The notes under the pieces were generated by a model that had not been told where the DNA came from, made no database searches, and worked only from the letters and a program-made list of their open reading frames with translations. Below, one piece after another: positions 7,005-16,050 of a stretch of 64,000 bases of DNA (its first letter is position 1; the number at the start of each line of letters is the position of its first letter). Source of the stretch: Roseburia lenta (GTDB lineage: Bacteria > Bacillota > Clostridia > Lachnospirales > Lachnospiraceae); contig NZ_JACOPG010000002.1 in assembly GCF_014287435.1 (NCBI RefSeq), positions 248,001 to 312,000 on the forward strand, read 5' to 3'. Position numbers and translations under genes: made by a program.

Positions 7005-9759
7005 ATCCTCCCAATATTTTTTGAAATTCCATTAGACCTTCGGAATCCGAACCATCTGCACTTAACATTCCAATCATCTCAGATAAACTTGATTTAACAT
7101 CCGTTTTTTCACTTTGAATATCATGCATGGTTGTAGAATACTTTAGTGCAAGATAATCCATTTTATTTATCACATCAGTAATAATTGCGGAAGAAATATT
7201 ATCCAAATCACTAACAAGTGGTGCAATCCATTTCTGTTCTACAATTTGCAGAGCCGCATCTTCGGAAAGATTTTCGATAACCTTTTTGGTTTTGATATGA
7301 AGCGCTTCCTTCTTCTGCTTCACACTCCTCTTGACCGTACTTTCCTCATCTACTAACCGCAAAGCAGATAACAGCTTTCCTTCATACGAATCCTCTGAGA
7401 ACTCGTACTCCATCTTTAGCTGCTGTATTCGGCTTGTTAACGACGGCTTCTTGCAGGATCCGTCCTTATTCTTTTCGATTACATCCCAGTCCACATCCGT
7501 GCAGGTCTCGATAAATGCCAGTTGTTCTTTTTTAGGCATGGTCATATACTTGTTCAAAGCATCAATCTCCTCGTTCTCCACATCCTGCAATATTTCATCG
7601 CAGGCCGCTTTCAATTCCTTGGAAACAAACGCATTATTACTGTCATTTAAGAAGCTGCCCTGTTTTTCATCCTCATCGAGGGAATCAATAATCTCAGTAT
7701 ACTCTCCAGCAATCTCTGACAAGCGTTCTTCCAGAACCCGTATTTCTTCAACCTCATCTGGCATGAGCATTTCTTGTACAAGTTCAAAGGGTAAGATATG
7801 CCCCTTCCATCCATCCTGTACTTCCGTCACTTCGTCATCATCATTCTTGTTGTTTTTTTTCTTGATGACCATATTCGGATCCACCTGCGTAATGACCTGG
7901 AACCCTTCTGTCTGGAGCATCTCTATATCCGCAGAGATAATATCCCAGTATTTTGCAAACACCTGATAGGCAACATATCGATCCGCCAACTTAACCCGAT
8001 CAATCCTGCCAAAAATATCCTCAGTAATCTTTTCTTTCTCCTGTTCAGCTGCAACATCCAGTATGCCATCGATCAAGTCTTCCTTAAGCGTCTCATAAAA
8101 ACCGGCAAATGCTTTTGTAAATGTAACCCTGTATGCTTCAACTGACTCAAAAGAATCTATTGTACCCTTGATATCCTTTGTCCTCGGCTGAAGATATCCC
8201 GCTGACACTTCTTTAAACAATGCATCTCTAAGTCCTGGAAACGCCTCCCAGAATTTCTCAAAAACATCGGCCTCACTTACCGGAATACCGCCAAACATCG
8301 TTGCGCGGATATCCCATTTCTCCGGCTCATCCGTAGAATCAACATACCTGGTGATATTTAGGTTATACTCATTTTCCTGTACAGTTTCTTTTGAAACCAA
8401 TACGGAATATTTATCAATCTCCGTTCTGTATTTTACGGTATCTACTATCTTCTTAATATCAGAAGCCCTAAGCTTGTTATTCTTCCCAGATTTTTCAAAT
8501 CCCTTGGATGCATCAATGATAAGAACGTCCGAACTCGGTCTATTTTTCTTCAAGACCATAATGATTGTCGCAATATTGGTTCCGAAAAAGATATTCTCCG
8601 GTAAGCCAATAATTGCATCAATACGGTTTTTCTCGATCAGGTTCTCACGGATTTTTGCCTCTTCACCGCCACGGAAAAGCACACCATGAGGAAGGACGAT
8701 GGTCATGATACCGTCATCTTCAAGATGATAGAGATCATGGAGCAAGAATGCAAAATCCGCCTTGGCCTTTGGCGCAACGCCGAAATCCTTATACCTTGGA
8801 TCGAACTCTTTGTCCTTCGGATCCCACTTCTGGGAATAAGGCGGATTGCTGACCACGGCATCCACCCTCACAAGCTCATAAGTAGTCTCTTTCTTGTTTT
8901 CTTCAAAGAAAGGCCAGTCGTCCTCCAGCGTATCTCCGTTTCTCACATTGATATTGGCAGGCTTGATTCCTCTCATGACCAAATTCATCCTGGTCAAGTT
9001 GAATGTATTCTCTTTCAGTTCCTGCGCGTAATAATCAATCTTTCCATCACCGCTAATATATTTTGCAGCCGATCTGCCGATGTTTATTAATAGCGACCCA
9101 GAACCAGATGTAGGATCATATATTTTGATCTGCTTCCTGTCTTTAAGGTGCTCTGACACGATCTCGGACATCAGCACAGATACCTCATGCGGTGTATAAA
9201 ACTCTCCCGCTTTCTTTCCAGCATTTGCTGCAAAATTGCTAATTAGATACTCATAGATGAAGCCAAGAACATCGTAATCCTGCTTGCCGTCCATCGGAAT
9301 CTTCTTGATCAGCTTCAGGAGTTTCTTCACCGCCTTTGTCTGCGAGCCGGAAGTCTCTCCCAGCTTTGACAACCCAGTCTGCAGAGTATTGAAGATTTTC
9401 TCAAATACCTTCTTGTAAACCTCATCGATATTTTGGTCAAAGTCGGACAGTGCATCCCTAACATCCTTCACATCAAAATCATTTCCCTTTGCCAACCATG
9501 TTGAGAACAGATTGTCATAGGCAATGAAATACCCAAGTGTTTCCCGCACGTGCTTCGCATACTTGACGTCCTTTTCGTCAACCTTCTTGATCTCATCTTC
9601 ACTGAGTTTTTCCTTGTAGAACAAATCCAGTTCACGTTCCGACAAATATTTGTAGAAGATGAATCCAAGGATGAAATCCTTATACTCATTAGCCTCTATC
9701 TTTGACCGCATCTGATTAGCTGATTCCCAAATCGTTGATGCAAGTTGATGTTTATTCAT
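6994..9759 (-). CDS. hsdM: Type I restriction-modification DNA adenine methyltransferase subunit
   Basis: A 921-residue N6-adenine methylase, the modification subunit of the type I complex. An N-terminal HsdM helical domain (starting QLASTIWESANQMR) is followed by the methylase core, with FYTPHEVSVLM near 187, the S-adenosylmethionine site DPTSGSGSLL near 215 and the catalytic NPPY at 305-308. The protein is much longer than EcoKI-like HsdM (about 530). The extra C-terminal ~400 residues are charged and helical, probably contacting the other subunits, and contain no domain I recognise. The ATG is preceded by AGGAGG. It lies 37 bp downstream of a small HTH gene and overlaps hsdS. Confidence 0.94.
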   Translation of the reverse strand: MNKHQLASTIWESANQMRSKIEANEYKDFILGFIFYKYLSERELDLFYKEKLSEDEIKKVDEKDVKYAKHVRETLGYFIAYDNLFSTWLAKGNDFDVKDVRDALSDFDQNIDEVYKKVFEKIFNTLQTGLSKLGETSGSQTKAVKKLLKLIKKIPMDGKQDYDVLGFIYEYLISNFAANAGKKAGEFYTPHEVSVLMSEIVSEHLKDRKQIKIYDPTSGSGSLLINIGRSAAKYISGDGKIDYYAQELKENTFNLTRMNLVMRGIKPANINVRNGDTLEDDWPFFEENKKETTYELVRVDAVVSNPPYSQKWDPKDKEFDPRYKDFGVAPKAKADFAFLLHDLYHLEDDGIMTIVLPHGVLFRGGEEAKIRENLIEKNRIDAIIGLPENIFFGTNIATIIMVLKKNRPSSDVLIIDASKGFEKSGKNNKLRASDIKKIVDTVKYRTEIDKYSVLVSKETVQENEYNLNITRYVDSTDEPEKWDIRATMFGGIPVSEADVFEKFWEAFPGLRDALFKEVSAGYLQPRTKDIKGTIDSFESVEAYRVTFTKAFAGFYETLKEDLIDGILDVAAEQEKEKITEDIFGRIDRVKLADRYVAYQVFAKYWDIISADIEMLQTEGFQVITQVDPNMVIKKKNNKNDDDEVTEVQDGWKGHILPFELVQEMLMPDEVEEIRVLEERLSEIAGEYTEIIDSLDEDEKQGSFLNDSNNAFVSKELKAACDEILQDVENEEIDALNKYMTMPKKEQLAFIETCTDVDWDVIEKNKDGSCKKPSLTSRIQQLKMEYEFSEDSYEGKLLSALRLVDEESTVKRSVKQKKEALHIKTKKVIENLSEDAALQIVEQKWIAPLVSDLDNISSAIITDVINKMDYLALKYSTTMHDIQSEKTDVKSSLSEMIGMLSADGSDSEGLMEFQKILGGYVR

Positions 9760-9796
9760 TATGTTTTCCTCCTGCAGTGCCTATATTTTATAAGCA

Positions 9797-9994
9797 TTAT
9801 TTATCGGCAGCTCTACCACTACGTGCCCATTCCTCAAGTTCTGAATACTTAAATTTCCACGCCTTGCCGATCTTCATTCTTGGAATATCTTTGCCCTTAC
9901 GAATCCAGTCGCGAATTGTGGCTGGCTTAACACCCAAGAATTCTGCTGCTTCTTTTGTACCTACCCAGTTTTCTTCTTTTACACTCACAGTCAT
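9797..9994 (-). CDS. Excisionase/MerR-like helix-turn-helix protein, first gene of the hsd operon
   Basis: A 65-residue protein built almost entirely of one winged HTH of the excisionase (HTH_17) type: WVGTKEAAEFLGVKPATIRDW followed by GKAWKFKYSELEEWARSG. The ATG at 9994 is chosen over an in-frame GTG at 10018, which lies inside the likely ribosome-binding region; AGGAG motifs precede the ATG. It is the first gene behind a clear promoter and 37 bp ahead of hsdM, so a role in controlling restriction-modification expression is plausible. The same fold is used by recombination directionality factors, but no integrase is visible nearby. Confidence 0.8.
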   Translation of the reverse strand: MTVSVKEENWVGTKEAAEFLGVKPATIRDWIRKGKDIPRMKIGKAWKFKYSELEEWARSGRAADK

Positions 9995-10033
9995 AGTCTC
10001 CTCGCTCCTATAAGGCACAATTGTCCATATTTA

Positions 10034-10062
10034 ATGGTACCATAGTTTGTGTAGTTTTTCAA
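10034..10062 (-). promoter_or_regulatory. Promoter of the HTH-hsdMSR operon with overlapping palindrome
   Basis: On the minus strand, TTGAAA (10062-10057), 17 bp, TACCAT (10039-10034). The -10 lies within a perfect 10-bp palindrome ATGGTACCAT (10034-10043), a possible operator for the HTH protein encoded first in the operon. Confidence 0.6.
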
Positions 10063-10165
10063 TGGTTTATAATATTTTGTATCTGTTTGCGTGGTTGCAT
10101 TTCAAAGCACAGTTTTCTTGTTTCATACCTTGATTTTCCAGTAGTTAGAGTCACTTTCACAGACT

Positions 10166-10306
10166 TCAAAAAAGGAATTCCAACAGATGCTCCTCAAAGA
10201 CCAGACCGAACTTTTTCTGCTCGGTAAACTTTCCCATCTCCATCATAATTCTCTGTCTAAACGTCTCATCATCAATTTATTTTATTAAATCTTGTAGTAA
10301 TGCCAC
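10166..10306 (-). pseudogene. 5' relic of an adenine-specific (type III Mod-like) DNA methylase
   Basis: A GTG at 10306 with a weak GAGGT upstream begins MALLQDLIK, then an in-frame TAA where a CAA (Gln) codon would fit, then 36 more readable residues including FRQRIMMEMGKFTEQKK and KFGLVFEEHLLE, before TGA. The KFGLVFEEH(LP)E signature is, from memory, the conserved N-terminus of Mod-like adenine methylases of type III systems. The methylase core and a Res gene are absent. It is therefore a truncated, stop-containing remnant next to an intact type I system. Confidence 0.6.
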
Positions 10307-10679
10307 AGTTATTTACCTCGTTCTTTCGTTTATGTTTTTGCTTTTATATTGTAGCTTATACCGCATTTTTCATAAAAGGTGATAACTACCTCTGCCCATT
10401 ATAAAAATGCTTATTCTCCTTGTGAAAACTGTTGCAGAGAAGCCACCAGTCACTCTCCCATTGCAATTGAGTATTTATCAATCTTTTCTATCAGTAAATT
10501 GAATAATTTATCGCTAGCTGTTACAAAAAGTATATCTTGAAAAAGCAAATTCTTCAATCTTAGTAATCATCCCATCCATCCTTATCTCTAGATTAGATAA
10601 GATAGATATTATTCATATCAGTCTTAATAATCTCAGTATCATTACCTTGTCCTTTGGACACTCCAAAGCAACCAAAAAA
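10307..10679. other. Gene-poor spacer, A/T-rich, probably decayed DNA
   Basis: No reading frame here has a plausible start, ribosome binding site and length. The only clear structure is a 7-bp perfect hairpin CTTTGGA-CAC-TCCAAAG at 10652-10668. The lower GC than the housekeeping genes to the right and the adjoining methylase relic suggest remnants of accessory DNA. Confidence 0.5.
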
Positions 10680-10720
10680 GACATCCCTTGCCCCGTAATA
10701 ACTACGGTTCAGAAATGTCC
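10675..10720 (-). terminator. Terminator of the yhaM-rlmD operon
   Basis: On the minus strand a branched hairpin: GGACAT pairs with ATGTC around an inner CCGTA / TACGG stem, followed by TTTTTT. It lies about 50 bp beyond the stop of the methyltransferase gene. Confidence 0.6.
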
Positions 10721-10772
10721 TTTGTCCGCTACTTAGCAGTAAGATAGACTCACGATGCTACTTATCCACAAT

Positions 10773-12482
10773 CTATATGATTCCAAAATGCCTAAACGCC
10801 TGCATGATTGCTTCTTCCTTCTCCGGTGTGCATTGTAGCTGTTTCGCATTCTCAGATTTAGGTAAATTAAAATTCTCTCCCACATCCAGTCCACATTTCT
10901 TCTTAATCTGTGCAATATACAATGAAGAAACCTTAAGTCCAGTCTGTTCCAGCACATAAGCTTTTATCTGCTCATAAGTTGCCTTTCCTTTGAGCTCTGA
11001 TAAATCCATATCCTCTAAAGAGGAGTCCACCTTAACTTTCCTGCTGTCGACCATTCCCTTGGAAAGTAAGACAACCGTCTCCACATGCATGGAGTGGCAA
11101 AATTGGTCGACCGGTCGCACGCGCAGCACCTCATACCCCTTTTCCTGTAAGTACTTCAAGTCTCTTGCCAAAGTAGCGGAATCGCAACTGACATAAACGA
11201 TCCGCTCCGGTGCCATGGCAACCATGGTTTCCAAGCACTTCTCATCACAACCCTTGCGCGGCGGATCCACAACGATCACATCCGGGTGCAGACCTGCATC
11301 ACCATCATCTGCATGTTCTTCTACCCATGCCGGCAGCACTTCCTCTGCCTTGCCCACATAAAAAGTTGCATTTTCGATCTGATTATTCTTGGCATTTTCT
11401 CTGGCATCCGCAACGGCTTCCGGCACAATTTCCACACCATACACATGCTTTGCCGCCTGTGCCAAAAATAAAGAAATGGTTCCGATACCGCAGTAAAGAT
11501 CCCAGACGATCTCCTTGCCTGTCAGTCCCGCATACTCCAAAGCAAGACTGTACAATTTCTCCGTCTGCACCGGGTTCACCTGATAAAAAGATTTTGGCGA
11601 GATAGCAAAAGTCACGCTCTCATCTGTCCTGGTAAATCCCCCAGACTCTTCTTCTCTGACCCGATGAATGGTATCACGGATACACAGATCTCCCCACAAA
11701 AGCTGCACCTTATCACCAAGGATACGGTTGGTCTTTTCCTTATTTACATTATAAGAAATGCTGTGCATGCCCGGGACTTCCGACAAACTCTCCACCAATC
11801 GATCTGCCTGCGGCAATTTATCCCCATTGATGATCAGGCAGACCATGACTTGTCCACTATGAAAACCTTTGCGTATCAAGACATGACGCAGCAGACCTTG
11901 CCCTGTCGTCTCATCATAAGGCTTGATATGGCAGGCTTCCATGTACTCTTTGATGACAGCTAGGATCTTTGCATTCTCACTGACCCCCAGCAGGCAGTCA
12001 TCGATCGGGATGACCTGATGGCTCCTTGCCGCATAAAATCCAAAGACGATATTGCCGTCCTTATCATATCCACAAGGAAACTGCGCCTTATTGCGATAGC
12101 GGAACGGATCCTCCATCCCGACCACTGGCTCCATGACCTTTTCCACTTGTTCCTGTGAAAAACTGCCGATCCGCCTTAAGTTATTTTCGACTTTTTTCTG
12201 TTTGAGAACCAGTTGCTCCTCATAACAGAGATTTTGGATCTGACATCCCCCGCACTGTCTTGCTATCTTGCAGGGAGCCTCCACACGCTTCGGCGATGGT
12301 TTCACAATTTCAACAAGGCGGGCGTAGCCATAGCCTTTTTTCAGCTTAGTCACGCCCGCAAGAATCTCGTCTCCAATGACGGCATCTTTGACAAAAAAGG
12401 TCATCCCCTCATATTTGCCAATGCCTTCACCGCCGATGCCCATATCTTCGATTTTCAGGATAAAGGTATCATTCTTTTTCAT
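10773..12482 (-). CDS. rlmD: 23S rRNA (uracil-5-)-methyltransferase, RlmD/RlmCD family
   Basis: A 569-residue protein that methylates C5 of a uridine in 23S rRNA using S-adenosylmethionine. An N-terminal TRAM domain (about 1-62) is followed by four cysteines at 71, 77, 80 and 86 that fit the family's iron-sulfur cluster, then the methylase core with DLYCGIGT, DPPRKGC and the nucleophile loop VSCDSATLARD. The final ~80 residues (ATYEQIKAYVLEQTGLKVS and after) form an extra helical domain. The start is the ATG at 12482 with AGAGGA upstream; the longer frame overlaps yhaM. It begins one base after the yhaM stop, so the two are coupled. RlmCD, which makes two modifications, is possible instead of RlmD. 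Confidence 0.9.
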   Translation of the reverse strand: MKKNDTFILKIEDMGIGGEGIGKYEGMTFFVKDAVIGDEILAGVTKLKKGYGYARLVEIVKPSPKRVEAPCKIARQCGGCQIQNLCYEEQLVLKQKKVENNLRRIGSFSQEQVEKVMEPVVGMEDPFRYRNKAQFPCGYDKDGNIVFGFYAARSHQVIPIDDCLLGVSENAKILAVIKEYMEACHIKPYDETTGQGLLRHVLIRKGFHSGQVMVCLIINGDKLPQADRLVESLSEVPGMHSISYNVNKEKTNRILGDKVQLLWGDLCIRDTIHRVREEESGGFTRTDESVTFAISPKSFYQVNPVQTEKLYSLALEYAGLTGKEIVWDLYCGIGTISLFLAQAAKHVYGVEIVPEAVADARENAKNNQIENATFYVGKAEEVLPAWVEEHADDGDAGLHPDVIVVDPPRKGCDEKCLETMVAMAPERIVYVSCDSATLARDLKYLQEKGYEVLRVRPVDQFCHSMHVETVVLLSKGMVDSRKVKVDSSLEDMDLSELKGKATYEQIKAYVLEQTGLKVSSLYIAQIKKKCGLDVGENFNLPKSENAKQLQCTPEKEEAIMQAFRHFGII

Positions 12483-12483
12483 A

Positions 12484-13434
12484 TTATTCCTCTGTACTTG
12501 TTTTTCTGATATTGGAATCAAACAAACGGTTGAATCCCTGCCACTTGAGATCGCCCTCTGCCACATTGCCCAAAGCCTCTTTCATGGTCTCCATCTTGGC
12601 ATCGATATTATCCGCAAAACTAAGTGCCACTGCCTCTGCGATCGCAGGCTTCTTTGGCGAACCAAATTCCAACTCGCCGTGATGTGCCAAAATACAGTGG
12701 ATCAGTTCTCTCGCCTTGACCTCCGGAAATCCCTCGATCGTATTGATGCGCTCCTGCACCTTGGCAGCCCCGATCATAATGTGTCCCAACAACTGTCCCT
12801 CATCGGTATAGTCATTCTGTGGAAACGGGGAAAGTTCATCCAGTTTTCCGATATCATGGAAAATAGCCGCAGTTAAAAGTAAATCGCGATTTAAAATCGG
12901 ATAAGTCTGTGCGTAAAAATCACAATTCTTTGTCACACCCAGTGTATGTTCCAAAAGTCCCCCAACATAGCCATGATGCACGCTCTTGGCAGCGGAATGG
13001 AATTTAAAACGATTGGCAAACTCCTCGTCTGCAAAGAAACTCAAAAGCAACTGCTTCATATATGGTGCCTTGATCGTCCCGATAAATCCCAGCAATTCCT
13101 CATACATGAGATCCACGTCCTTATCAGAACACGGAAGATAATCCGCCGGTATGTATTCGCCCTCCTGCGCAACGCGCAGTCTCTTGATATTTAACTGGTA
13201 TGCGCCCTGGAAAGATGTGATATCTCCCTGCACCCAGATATAATCCAATTCGTCATAGTCATCAATTCCCATGGAACTCGGTTCCCAGATCTTGGCATCC
13301 AGTGTCCCGGTCTTATCTTGCAGCATCAGGCTTTCGTATGGCTTTCCTGCCTTGGTCAGTGCCGATTGCTTTTTGCGGCACAAATATATTTCATTGATTC
13401 TTTCTCCCTCTGTGAGGTCTTTGATAAATCTCAT
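12484..13434 (-). CDS. yhaM: 3'-5' exoribonuclease YhaM family (OB-fold plus HD domain)
   Basis: A 316-residue protein matching the YhaM plan: an OB-fold nucleic-acid-binding domain (about 10-90; LMLQDKTGTLDAKIW) and an HD phosphohydrolase domain (about 140-300) with HHGYVGGLLEHT, AAIFHDIGKLDEL and ILAHHGELEFGSP supplying metal ligands. Family members trim single-stranded RNA and DNA from the 3' end with Mn or Co. GAGGAG precedes the ATG, and a strong promoter lies about 90 bp upstream. The stop is one base from rlmD, so both are probably transcribed together, linking RNA turnover and rRNA modification. Confidence 0.9.
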   Translation of the reverse strand: MRFIKDLTEGERINEIYLCRKKQSALTKAGKPYESLMLQDKTGTLDAKIWEPSSMGIDDYDELDYIWVQGDITSFQGAYQLNIKRLRVAQEGEYIPADYLPCSDKDVDLMYEELLGFIGTIKAPYMKQLLLSFFADEEFANRFKFHSAAKSVHHGYVGGLLEHTLGVTKNCDFYAQTYPILNRDLLLTAAIFHDIGKLDELSPFPQNDYTDEGQLLGHIMIGAAKVQERINTIEGFPEVKARELIHCILAHHGELEFGSPKKPAIAEAVALSFADNIDAKMETMKEALGNVAEGDLKWQGFNRLFDSNIRKTSTEE

Positions 13435-13523
13435 TACATTCTCCTCTTCTATGCAGAGCGTCTTCTTGCGCCATACCTCTATATGCCCTTACGCCCTATC
13501 TTTACTACATTCATGCAGTTTTT

Positions 13524-13552
13524 ATTATACGGTTGAATGACTGGTCTTTCAA
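13524..13552 (-). promoter_or_regulatory. SigA-type promoter of yhaM-rlmD
   Basis: On the minus strand, TTGAAA (13552-13547), exact 17-bp spacer, TATAAT (13529-13524): near-consensus. It faces the mutS2 promoter within a 140-bp divergent spacer. Confidence 0.8.
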
Positions 13553-13564
13553 TATATTTTTGTG

Positions 13565-13577
13565 TATAATACATTTT
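13565..13577 (+). promoter_or_regulatory. -10 element of mutS2, directly abutting the start codon
   Basis: Perfect TATAAT at 13565-13570 lies 7 bp before the mutS2 ATG. No good -35 is seen at 17 bp (TGGTCT), and no purine-rich ribosome binding site lies between -10 and ATG. Transcription would start about at the A of the ATG. Confidence 0.55.
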
Positions 13578-15980
13578 ATGAATAAGAAAGCATTAAAAAC
13601 ACTCGAATACAACAAAATAATCGCTCTGTTGGAGCAATGTGCTGGCAGTACACAGGGAAAGGCTTATTGCCGTGAACTTCTGCCCGTTTCCAATCTTTCA
13701 CAGATCAAACGCATGCAGGCAGAGACCAAGGATGCTCTCAGCCGTATCTTTAAACGGGGAAGTGTCTCTTTCTCCGGCATTACGGATGTACGTCCTTTCC
13801 TAAAACATCTGGAGATCGGGTCTTCTTTGACGATTTCGGAACTATTGGCGATTACCTCTCTTTTAGAGGTTGCCAAGCGGGTCAAGACCTATGGACGCAG
13901 TGAAAATGATCTGTCGATCGAGAGCGATCATCTGGCTCATTTCTTTAACAATCTGGAACCACTCACACCGGTCTGTCAGGAGATCCGCCACTGTATTTTA
14001 TCGGAAGATAGCATCGCGGACGATGCCAGTCCTGGGCTGAAAAATATCCGCAGGCAAAAGAATGTCATCGGCGAGCGTATCCGCACCCAGATGAATACCA
14101 TGTTAAACAACAATACGACACGTTCTTACTTACAGGATGGCGTGATCACAGTCCGTGGCGGGCGCTATTGTCTGCCGGTCAAGGCAGAGTACAAGAACTA
14201 CGTTCCCGGCATGGTACATGACCAGTCCTCCAGTGGCTCTACCCTATTTATCGAGCCTATGTCCGTCGTCAATCTCAACAACTCCCTGCGTGAACTGGAA
14301 TTGCAGGAGGCAGAGGAGATTGAAAAGATCTTAGCCGACTTGTCCAATCTTGTCGCAGAACATACAGAGGAGATCTCACAGGACTTTATGATCTTGGCAG
14401 AACTGGATTTCATCTTTGCCAAGGGAGAACTCGCCCGCAAGATGAACGCCGTTGAGCCGGAGTTTCATACCGATGGCATCATCCATCTGCGCGCAGCAAG
14501 ACATCCGCTTTTGGATCCCAAACATGTCGTACCGATCGATCTGACACTGGGCAAGGATTACAATCTTCTCATCGTGACCGGTCCAAACACCGGTGGTAAG
14601 ACGGTCTCCCTCAAGACCTGCGGACTTCTCAGCCTGATGGGGCAGGCAGGACTGCATATCCCGACCAAGGATCGAAGCCAGTTATCTATATTTGATGATG
14701 TCTTTGCTGACATTGGAGATGAACAGAGTATTGAACAGTCCCTCTCGACTTTCTCCTCACATATGACCAACATTGTGCATATCTTGCGGGAAGTGGAAAG
14801 ATCCAGTGGACATTATCTCTGTCTTTTCGATGAATTGTGTGCCGGTACGGATCCAAAAGAAGGCGCAGCCCTTGCGACTGCCATCTTATCCAGTTTACAT
14901 GAGCGCGGTGTCCTCACCATGGCAACTACCCACTACAGTGAACTGAAAATGTATGCTTTATCCACACCGGGCGTAGAAAACGCCTGTTGTGAGTTTTCCG
15001 TAGAGACCCTGAGCCCGACCTACCATCTGCTCATCGGTATTCCGGGAAAAAGTAATGCTTTCGCCATTTCCAAAAAACTCGGTCTGTCCGACGACTTGAT
15101 CGCAGACGCTAAGACTCACGTCACGGAAGATGATCAGAACTTTGAAGACCTCATGGTCGATCTGGAACAAAGACGGGTCTCTATGATGCGTGACAGTGAG
15201 GAAATTGCCCGGCAGAAAAGAGAAATGGAAGACCTGCAAAAGAAACTAAAAGAGCGCGAAGATCGTCTGAATGCCTCCAAGGATAAGATCCTGCGTCAGG
15301 CAAATGAGGACGCTTCCCACATCTTACAGGAAGCCAAGCAGATCGCAGACGAAACCATCCGCGACTTCAACAAATACAGTCATTCCAACCCGGACATTGC
15401 CAAGATGGAAGCCAAGCGTGCTGCTGTCGGTAAGAAATTGGCAGCCAGCCGAAAGAAGGCCTCTGTTGCTGCCAAGGATAACAACAAGCCAAAGAACCAC
15501 AAAGTACCAAAGAATCTGCGCGTAGGGGATCCAGTCAAGGTGCTCTCCATGAATATCAACGGAACCGTCTACTCCCTGCCAAACGCCAGAGGCGATCTGC
15601 AGGTACAGATGGGCATTATGCGATCCAAGGTCAATATCAATGATCTAATCCTTTTGGAGGACAACGATACAGCCGCTAAGACAACCGGCAAAAAGAGCCG
15701 TTACACAGGCAATGGTGGCTTTAGCAAGGCTGCTACCATCTCCCCGGAGATCAACCTCCTAGGACTCAACGGCGACGAAGCCGTAGCCAAACTGGATAAG
15801 TATCTGGATGATGCCTATGTATCGCATTTAAAATCGGTCCGTGTCGTCCACGGCAAGGGAACCGGTGCTCTGCGTAAGGCAGTACATCAATATTTAAGAA
15901 AACAAAAGATCGTCGACGAATTCCATCTCGCCGAATTTGGTGAGGGCGATGCCGGTGTCACCATCGTTACTTTCAAATAA
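13578..15980 (+). CDS. mutS2: MutS2 family ATPase/endonuclease with Smr domain
   Basis: An 800-residue MutS2. The DNA-binding and lever region (about 1-300) is followed by the ABC-type ATPase with Walker A GPNTGGKT, then FDDVFADIGDEQSIEQSLS and Walker B CLFDELCAGTDP. A charged coiled coil (about 500-620) and the C-terminal Smr nuclease domain (INLLGLNGDEA, HGKGTGALR) follow. MutS2 has been linked to suppressing recombination and to ribosome collision rescue. The ATG at 13578 aligns with the conserved MNKKALKTLEYNKI start; the upstream TTG frame runs through the -10 box and is rejected. No Shine-Dalgarno is visible. Confidence 0.93.
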   Translation: MNKKALKTLEYNKIIALLEQCAGSTQGKAYCRELLPVSNLSQIKRMQAETKDALSRIFKRGSVSFSGITDVRPFLKHLEIGSSLTISELLAITSLLEVAKRVKTYGRSENDLSIESDHLAHFFNNLEPLTPVCQEIRHCILSEDSIADDASPGLKNIRRQKNVIGERIRTQMNTMLNNNTTRSYLQDGVITVRGGRYCLPVKAEYKNYVPGMVHDQSSSGSTLFIEPMSVVNLNNSLRELELQEAEEIEKILADLSNLVAEHTEEISQDFMILAELDFIFAKGELARKMNAVEPEFHTDGIIHLRAARHPLLDPKHVVPIDLTLGKDYNLLIVTGPNTGGKTVSLKTCGLLSLMGQAGLHIPTKDRSQLSIFDDVFADIGDEQSIEQSLSTFSSHMTNIVHILREVERSSGHYLCLFDELCAGTDPKEGAALATAILSSLHERGVLTMATTHYSELKMYALSTPGVENACCEFSVETLSPTYHLLIGIPGKSNAFAISKKLGLSDDLIADAKTHVTEDDQNFEDLMVDLEQRRVSMMRDSEEIARQKREMEDLQKKLKEREDRLNASKDKILRQANEDASHILQEAKQIADETIRDFNKYSHSNPDIAKMEAKRAAVGKKLAASRKKASVAAKDNNKPKNHKVPKNLRVGDPVKVLSMNINGTVYSLPNARGDLQVQMGIMRSKVNINDLILLEDNDTAAKTTGKKSRYTGNGGFSKAATISPEINLLGLNGDEAVAKLDKYLDDAYVSHLKSVRVVHGKGTGALRKAVHQYLRKQKIVDEFHLAEFGEGDAGVTIVTFK

Positions 15981-15996
15981 CTTGGTTTAACGACAA

Positions 15997-16033
15997 AAAA
16001 CCTCCCGCAGCATTTCAAACTACGGGAGGTTTT
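15997..16033. terminator. Bidirectional terminator between mutS2 and rplQ
   Basis: Perfect 11-bp stem AAAACCTCCCG / CGGGAGGTTTT with a 15-nt loop and T runs on both strands. It ends mutS2 on the plus strand and the ribosomal superoperon on the minus strand. Confidence 0.9.
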
Positions 16034-16050
16034 CTACGTTCATAAATGGA

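Noticed and set aside
9797..10018. Prophage or integrative element inferred from the excisionase-like gene
   Set aside because: No integrase, structural phage genes or attachment-site repeats are visible; the gene behaves as part of the hsd operon.
13533..13577. Upstream TTG start for mutS2
   Set aside because: The extra codons cover the -10 element and are not part of MutS2; the ATG at 13578 matches the family.
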